Positions 53,101-62,300 of a stretch of 64,000 bases of DNA are shown one piece after another (within the stretch, counting starts at the first letter, position 1; each line of letters opens with the position of its first letter). Origin of the DNA: Gorsachius magnificus (taxonomy: Eukaryota; Chordata; Aves; Pelecaniformes; Ardeidae). The notes beneath the pieces are model-generated. The model ran no database searches and had not been told where the DNA came from. It saw nothing but the letters and a program-made list of their open reading frames with translations. The DNA lies in contig CM067082.1 in assembly GCA_034008185.1 (NCBI GenBank), positions 103,659,311-103,723,310 of the forward strand, read 5' to 3'. The translations under genes and the position numbers were made by a program.

Positions 53101-56100
53101 GATAAAATTAGTCAAGACTATCAGACTCCTGAATGTTTTCCCTGTTGGTTAATGAAGTTTTCTCAGTTCAATGTGTAATGGAAAAAAGACTTTTTCAGAA
53201 AATCAACTTTGAAGCTTTGAAACTTAAGTTTCTGGCTTTTCAGTTGTCATCAAGGATTCCACGGGATTTCCTTAAAGGTTGTGTGTGTCTGTAGCTACAG
53301 CGTAGTACAGGCAATTGCCATATTTCTAAAGATGATTTTATTCTTGTGTGAGGTGCAATAAGGGTAGGATGATTTCAGTACCACAGTAGCACTTTTATTT
53401 CATACAACCTGACTGCAGGTAAAACAGCAAATTGTAATTCTGCTTACATTTTTCTAATTTAATTGAAAGAGTAGACCTCACCAGACGGATGATTACTGGC
53501 ACGATGAGGTAGTGGGCCTTTTTTCTGATGTTTCTGATTAGTGTGATACTGAAATTGAGAGAAATTGTTTGGTTTTAGTAGCAAAATTCTTTCTCATTTC
53601 CATTCTGTGCTGATAGCAAGTAAGTAAGGCAACAGCTTTCAGTAACAGAGGCTTTACAGAGTTTTGATTTTAAGCCTAGGTGGTTGTTTGTTGTTTTTTT
53701 TTTATTCAGTGATCATATTCAATTAACAATGTCATTTTCATTGCCCTGCTTTGCTTTAATGAAAATGCTCATCCTCTTTGCCATGTGGCATCCAAAGTTA
53801 TATGCAGAATGATTGATTAATGGTGGTAAATTTTCTCTGAAGTTTTTCTAGACCTTCAACATTCAAACAAAAATAAATTTGAATATGGCTTTTCCAACCA
53901 TTTTGATTGTAAATAAATAGAGGGTGTGAATTCCAAGTTTGGAAGCATCAGACTTGCTAATCATTGATGAATAGGACCTTTCCATCAATTTTAGTCTTAT
54001 CCTACTGCTCTTCCTGCTGAAATTCAAGGAGAGGGATAGTCCATTAAAATGCCAAAATATGTACATGATTAGGTATATAGTTTCTTGATTTCACATATAG
54101 CAGTACGGGGAGAAAATTTGCAGGGAGTTCTAAGGATATTGAAGCCCAAATAGAGGACATTCATGTGGGTTACTTCGCTGCTCCTCCCCAGAAATTTACA
54201 GTTCCTTTTGAGTCATAGCTGACATTTTGTTAACTGGGCATATCCTGAGCTTTCTGCTCAGGCTTCTGGTCAGAGGTAGTTCTGCCCTGGAAATATAAAT
54301 ATATGAAGGCTGTTGGGGAGCCTTATGGCAGATAGAAACCATTTGTATGGAAATACTTAAATGCCGGGGCACGTGTTCATATATGAAGATTTTCAGAGAA
54401 AAATATGAATGTTAAAAAATAGGAGATTTGTATTTTCAAGGATTATGTTGGATAGTACACCTATAAGTAAGAATATTCTTTTATTTCAATAAAAATATTC
54501 CGTGTATATGTTTATGCTTTGTGATTTGCTTCTATTAATCTAAAGACAGCTTAAGTGATACTTATATGGGACCTTTTCTGGTCCTCTAGTGGGAAGTGAA
54601 TGCACATCCTGTGGAAAAAAAGGAAAAAAAAAAGTTTTTGTGTTCTATATTAAATGTAGCAGCATGAACATGATCGTAGCTAATCAAAGCATGCTATTTT
54701 GTACACTATTTCGTTTTGCATAAATAACCTACCTCAGTAAAAGCACTGGTGGTGGAGATACCATCTTGAAAACACTTAAAGGATGCTGTACTGTGGTCTA
54801 TAGCAATGACTGCAAATTTTGCAGATGTGCCTGAAGTAGCTTGTTGAAAGGTAATTTGGGAATGTGTAGTGGCATCACCCCAGCAGCTAACACTGCACCA
54901 GAGTTCTAGGTAAGCTGGGCCAGTTCATGGTGCTTTGTGGCTCTGCAGCTGTTGATATACAAGTGGGCTACCTAAAAACTAGCTTGTGTGTTGGCTTTTC
55001 CATTTCTTTCTTATATCATATGGAATTAAAGAAAACAAAAAAGAAAAATCCTTCTTTTTCCTCACACATTAAGTTTCATGTTAATTTTCCACATGCTAGT
55101 TCAGCTTCCTGCTTACTTTCCCAAAAGACAAAGTTGACATTTTGGCCTCATTGAAATCAATGGCCAAAACCTCTGACTGTAACCAGAATTTCACTCTATA
55201 AATCTACAGTGGAAAAGCAGGGGCTGCTTTTTGAGATTTGATTAAACAAAATAGCCTTCTTATAGTTTCAGTCCACTGCATGTGTGTGGATCTGTAAATT
55301 CCAGAGAAAGCTGCTTGATAAGAGTTTGGGTAAATAATGTAGCACATATTTATTTTATTTCTGTAGTGTGGTGTATCATACATTTCGTTTAATGAACAAA
55401 AAACAAAAGATGTACAGGTTTCTTCTTCCTGGTAATTTGTTTGACAGCTGTACATAGATGCTGAACATAGAGTAGATCCACTGTCAGCATATCTTACATC
55501 TTCTCTTATGACAGGCATAAACGTGTCTGACACATGGCCATACCTTGGTCATTCCCATTTACTTCAATACTATGTTTGCTTTAATTGTTTTGGATCCTTT
55601 TCAAATTAACAGCATTTCTGCAACACCTGTGTGTTGGAATTTTTTCCCCCTTCACCACAAGAAAGCATGCCAAAGAGTAAGTAAAATTAACCTATTAGTG
55701 GTCTGCGCAGCTGTAACTTCTATAATTTTTTTCAGTAAAACTTTTTTGATTAGCTGCATCAAAGGTTTTTAGCAGGTCAAGAAGCCCTGTCTATGCCAGC
55801 TATTCTTTGTTCAAGGCTGCAGCGGCAGAGCTAGAGCATTGTGTTTCAACAAGGCCTCTTGAGGAGGATGAGCTGAGAAAGCTGAAAGTGAAACCAAGGA
55901 AACTAAACTCAATTTAAAAACAAAACTTGAAGTGATGATTTTTATTTGTTTATTTGGTTTTGTCTCGCAGAACAGTACTACTGCTTGATCCTAAATGCAC
56001 CATTACATGGATGTTGCAAACATTTTCACTGGCAAAGGAACTAAAATTCCAGTGGAAGACAAAGAACACATGTTTTTTTAAAACTGTCCCCATAATCTTT

Positions 56101-59100
56101 GTAAAGGTATCCATCAACACACTGTTTTCCTCTCCAAATTCAAACCACAATATTTTATATACCCTTGATAGCCACCTGTTGACACTTCTTAGGGCTGAAA
56201 TGAAAGTTTTTGTACTTGTCCTTCTAGCCAGCATTATGGATTTGACTTTTTTTTTCTTTTCCAAGTTTTTCCTCCTGCGTTCCATATTCTTTTAAAATGC
56301 CAAATACTAAATTGTAAACTGGGCGTAAGATGTATTATGTAGATGTTTCTGACATGGTTTGTTTAAAATCATCTCTCAGAGCAAAATGTGACATAGTCAA
56401 AGTAATACCAGTCTTGCAGACTACAACAAAATAATTATGTACAGGATTACAAATACGAACCTATTCTTTCCTAGAATAGATTGAGTGCTCTACCCTTGTG
56501 TCGTGTTTTGGTCCCCCAGTGATGTCAGAATGTCAACTGTCATTAGGAGAAAACCAGCATTTGCTTATTCATTGAGAGACAGGTGTCAAATCTGTACTTT
56601 ACTTGACAGTATTTCTTTCTCCTTTAGCAGGAGGGTGATTATTTCTCCTGTTCTTTTTACTACCTTAGCTAAAGAAAATTAGCTTTTTTTTTAGTGTCAT
56701 CATGCTGCATTTTCCCTGTGCTTTACTAAAATAATTAGTAGCTATTGTAGTAAAGAGTAGATATTAGTAGTGAGTTAAACAGCAAGCAAGGAAACTTTTT
56801 TTTCTACTTGTGCATAGATTCTCCTAAAACTGTGTTTTGAGAGAAAATGATGATGCATCTGATATTTTTGTAAAAGCTTATAGGTATAAGTTTTTCTAAT
56901 ATAAGCACTTGGATGATTCCTGGTTTGGGCCCTGTGAGAGAGGAGCCCACAAAAAGAGCTTCCCAGATGTTGAATGCCTGCGCTGTAAATACAGCAGAAA
57001 AAAACCAAGTAGCTATTTCTTTGGCAGGTGTCTGCTTTAATGAGCCTTTTTGTAAACACAGTTCAGCTCTCTTTTTCTTTCTCAAAATAGTCACCACATA
57101 ACTGTCTCGATTTTAGGAAATTACGTTTTCAGTTTTATGACCAAGAAAAAGGACTATTTAACCATATGTTTTCTTTGTAATGAGGGTATCGGTATCTGTA
57201 AATCTTCCTGTAATGTTTAAAGTGATGATAAATAAATAATGATCTTTGTGTTTTCATATATCATACCAATCGGTGTAGCAGGTGTGATTCTCATATGGCC
57301 ACATGAACTTGCTGCAAATATGCAAACCAATGAAGATGTTCTATTTATTGCCTATTTTATTGAGTTTGGTTTTGCTCCCTTTTTTTTTTCAGTGTGATTA
57401 CTGAAAATCAGGCTGACCATTCATTTCAAATGTTTCATCTCTAGTATGTCCTGGAGCACAAACATTTCTTTGTGCAAGCTTTAATGGAATTTAATTGTTA
57501 AATGTAATTTTTCATCTTGCTGATCCAACTGGGAAGTCTATAGGTCTGTTATATGTATTGAGTCTTCATTTCTCTGAAGTGCTACTGTGTGCTGTTGATT
57601 GCCACTGAAAATCAGTTGTGTGTTTTTCTTAGAGAGTAGTTCATACGCATTCATTTATTTAACAATCTGTTGTTTTTTTCCTGTATTTCAGTTTTCCAGT
57701 TTGACACTGAATTCTATATCAGTGGACTTGCGCCTCTCTGTGACCAGCTTGTTATACTTTCATATGTAAAGGAGATTTCTGAAAAAACGGTAATTGTTTT
57801 TCTGTTACAGTTTCTTCACATCACTAAACTGCCCTGTGAGCTAGGGCTTAAACTAGTCACGTAGATCTGATTATCTGTGGAAGAATTTGCAGTCTGGTGG
57901 TAGTGAACAGAAACTTCTCTGACCTATAAAACAAGGTCAGTGGAGGTGACGTTGAAGACTGATGTACTTACCTTTCAGAAGTCCTGTCTGGGTTCCTTTG
58001 TTTTTTGCAGGAAGCAGAGAAGGGCTCTAGATAGTCTTTCTCATTTTAATTCCTCTCCCCCCCACCCTTCTCTTTCTCTCTCTTTCTGCTATTTCTGCAC
58101 CAGATGAAATAAAGGATCTTTTATAGCCGTAACAGAGGCTTGCTGACACTGCATCTTAGAAGAAATGAGAGTAGTGAAGTTGATCAACTCAAGCAATAGG
58201 AGTCACTGTGGCGGGGGTGGGATGCATGATTGCAAGCAAGTGGCATCATCGTCTCCTTTGCTTCCAAGACCTTTAGCTGTATACACCCAGATACATGTGT
58301 AGATAGGTAGAAATTAGAATTCTTGTCAGCTGTTTTTACTGCGCACGGGCGAGTGCCGTGTCTGTCTCCAACATTTATTTCATATTGCCAAATAAAAGAC
58401 GAGGCAGTGGAGGAAATCCTTGAAGTTGCGGTGTGAGAATGGCAGATGCTCTTGATCATCTCTTTGATAGTACGTCTGCATTAGACAACCATCACCATAG
58501 TAACCTTAAGCAACTGGGTGCACAAGTTGCTAGGCAATGAAATGCTGTAGGTTCAAACAAATGTTCGAGCCTGCTGAAATCAATAGGGTTAGCTTCTAGC
58601 TCTGCTGCAGGATGTCAGATTATTATTTCTTTATTTACATTAAGGAGAAAAATAATGTCACAGCGGTGTTTCCCAAGAGAGCCACTACAGTAGTCCTCTA
58701 GTGCAGGAGAGTCGGTGAAAGAAAAGGAGGCAAACAAATGGGACAAGGAAGAGGGAGGAAAAGGTGGGTTGAGATGCTAGGGAGCACGGAAATTGGGAAG
58801 CTACTGTTAATGAAGAAGTAGCATGGGAAAGGAGCTACTATAAAGGAGGTAGTGACTGATAAAGGTTCAAGTCATTCTAACTGCTTCAGGAAGGAAAGAT
58901 GAAAAGATAATCTCAGGTGATATAATGGTAATAGAACATAGGAAAGATTTTTTTTTCATGTATTTGCTTTTAATTAGCCTTTTAAACAAACTTTGAATGC
59001 TGGACTTTGATAACCTCTCAGTCCTCTGGGAAACTCTAGCAAGGAAACCAAAGTACTCTCCTCCCTGACCCTGCGTCTGTGCCCTGGTGTGCTGGGAACC

Positions 59101-59278
59101 CCTCTGTTAGTGTCTCCATGGAGCCCGAGCTGCCTGAGCTTGCAGCAGAAGTGCTGCTCACTACAAATGCTGTTGGGTTGTGAGGAACACTGTTCTTCCT
59201 ATGCTTGATTTCACAGCTTTCAAATGACAGCTTCCTACTTGTTACAAATTTGATCAGAGTTGAACTCAGGGCTTGCTT

Positions 59279-59319
<41 letters not shown>

Positions 59320-62300
59320 CTCTTTTATTATTTTTTTTTCTCCCCCACTGGCACTGGAACAGTTAAATTAAGAAAAGACCTGAGTGGTGCTGCTGCCAAA
59401 TGGGTAGGCTAGAGCTGTGGTAATCCACTTTATATGTCTCACAGCTCTTTCATTCTGTATTTTGTTATAATTCACAGCCAGAAGTAGAAAATAAGGGATT
59501 GTCTTTGACCTTGACTTAATTAAAAATACAGCTAGTTGAAGACATCAGTTTCCCTTGGATAGAAGACTAGATAGAAGATAGATGCATGATTTTGTCGTAC
59601 TGTAACCACCTACATTGCACTTGAAAGTTCATGTTACTTTAAGATCATCAGCCCAGCAAGGGTTTTATATTATTCTCGGATTAACCTGTTCTCTACTGCT
59701 GGTGAACACTTAAAAGTGCAAACTTTAACACCAGCTAAAAATACCCCAAGTTCATCTTGGTATCAGAATATCATTGATTCATAGAGTTCTGTGTTCAGGG
59801 CCTGAGCCCAGCTGAGAATGTGTCCTACATCATTCTGCTTGTTGAATGCAGTAGTTGCTGATCACTTTGATAACCCTGAAAAATTCTGTGACCAAGAGCA
59901 GAAAAATAGTGGGCAAACTCAGGGGAAGGGTTGGACCTGTGTCTTGTCTAAACCTCCTCCTTTGCACTGATCTGTTCAAGGGAAGGAGGCACGGGTGGGA
60001 ATAACTGTGTTTCAGATGTGATTACAGCTACTCTGTGGAGCACAACCCAGTGCAACATGCTGGACCTTTGGGAATGTTTGCAGCTGTTGAATTTCAGCCT
60101 CGTTTGTAGATGACCATCAGTTGGCATTGCTAGGTTAAATTGTGTAGGGTGCAACTAAGATGTTTGTGTTTTTCTAGGAAGTGGAGTGTTGTGCAAGGCC
60201 TAGACTGGATATTGTACAACCCCTACCTGAGTCCTGTGAAGAGATCTCTTCTGATGCACTAACAGTACGAGGATTTCAGGAAAATGAATGTAGAGATTAT
60301 CATTTAGGTAGGTGTTCTTAATACTGTTTTGTTTTATTTTCATAACTTGGTTAAAAAATACTTGATTTGGGAGGACTCAGCCTCCTTTTTCATTTTTATA
60401 TCATCTCCTTGAATAACTGTCTATAACTGCTTATGACATTGAAGTGTAAAGTGGAAATCCACAAGAACCAGTCCCATGAAAGAAAACAAATGCGCATATT
60501 TAAACATCAGGATTTGTAATGCCATCTATTAAGTCAGATGTATAGACAGAAGTATAGATCTCATGTAATATCCAGTATCGTGGAAGGCAGTATCTTTCAT
60601 AAAGATGTATTCAACATGTGATCCGTAGGAGCTATTGTGTGTGTTTGAACACAAAGGGCTTCAGGAATAGTGAAATGAGTGATACAGTGTCTGGAAAAGC
60701 TGCTTTAGAGACAAAAAGGGAATAAATGTCACTGCAACAGTAAGATGCACCTGGATTAATTTAGAAGGGGCACACTGATATTTAGCTTCCCTGGAAACCT
60801 ACCTTTACCAGAATGGTAAAACGTAATGAATAGAAACTGGAGTTTGGCAAGTTCAGCCTAGATGATAGGTTTAATTATGTAACAGGCAGGAAGATTAAGC
60901 CCTGGCACAATAGATACCAGTCTTTCAAATAACATGGAATGGTTTTCTGATATATGTGTTGTAGTTCTGAAAGATGCATGGCAAAGCTGATGCAGAATTC
61001 CTTGGTGAAGATTATATGGCCTGTTTTGTACAGAAACATTCCTTCTGGCTTTTAAAATCCATGAATCTGTTTTTTAAGCATCTTCTCTAGCAGCATGCTT
61101 CAAATCATAGGTTTGGCAGGCATCTTTGTGTACATCAATGCCCTTAAGCCACTAAAAATATAGTATTTCTCCTCCTGATCTCCAAAACATCTCTGCTGCT
61201 ATCAATAGAATTGGGATTTCTTTATACCTGTCCCTAAGCAGAATATTGATGCCCACAGTGGTACTTTTATGCTTAATGAATATTCTAGTTAATCTGACAA
61301 GTCTAAATTTTTGGGATCGCTTTAAAACAAGCATTATATTATGAATTGCTTATCAGTTCAGGAGAATATTTATATGCGTGTATAGATACAGATAAAGGAT
61401 GGGGGATGGTTTCCTTTCCTGTACCTACAAAATATTGATGGTGTTTCTTCATGGGTTCTGTGGAAATAATAACTATTCTGAACAGTCATCTTCTGTGTTT
61501 GATTTTACCTTTAAGTACATTTTTCTTTGAGCTTACTCAAAAATAAAGGCTTATGGTATAAGTAAATGCATTATACATATAACCTTAACTTATAGCATTG
61601 CAAATGCATTGCTGTAATGATGTGCTATGTCCCCAGGGGTTATGGCATCTATCATTTATGCTTTTGATGGCCTTGACCTTGATGGGGAGGATAAGTTTAT
61701 TGCAGGCTATGTAGTGTAATAGTCCTCTAAAAGTATAATAATGTGTTCTAAACCATCATAAAGTTTACACATAGTGGATGAATCAGAATTTGCAATAAGC
61801 TGTAGTGATTTTTTTTGAAAGCTATTTTGCCATTTAAACCAGTTTTAATTTATTGGAGAATACAGCTTCCCAAACAAGCATGTTCTGCAGGAGTAGCCTT
61901 TCTGTCTTGCTTGCATCTTCTCTTTTTAAATTCCCCTCAAGGGTGTACTAAAAAGCAGGGCTTTACTTAAGGAAAATATAATAATAATAAAACTGTGTAT
62001 GCATTTACAGAGTATTCGGAAGGTGAATCACTTTTTTATATCATCAGCCCAAGAGATGTGGTTGTGGCTAAAGAGCGGGACCAAGATGACCACATTGACT
62101 GGCTTCTTGAAAAGAAGAAATACGAAGTAATTTTTACAACATTCTTTCCTTCAGGCTTTCCTGGTTTGGAAATTGGGGTGGTATGATGACTTTGCTAGGT
62201 CATTTGGGTTGAATAGTTCTGTTCCTACAGTCATTGATTAAATGCTTGTAAGGGGTAGGAGTTGACTATACCTCTTTCCATCTCTCTTGAGAGTTAGTCT

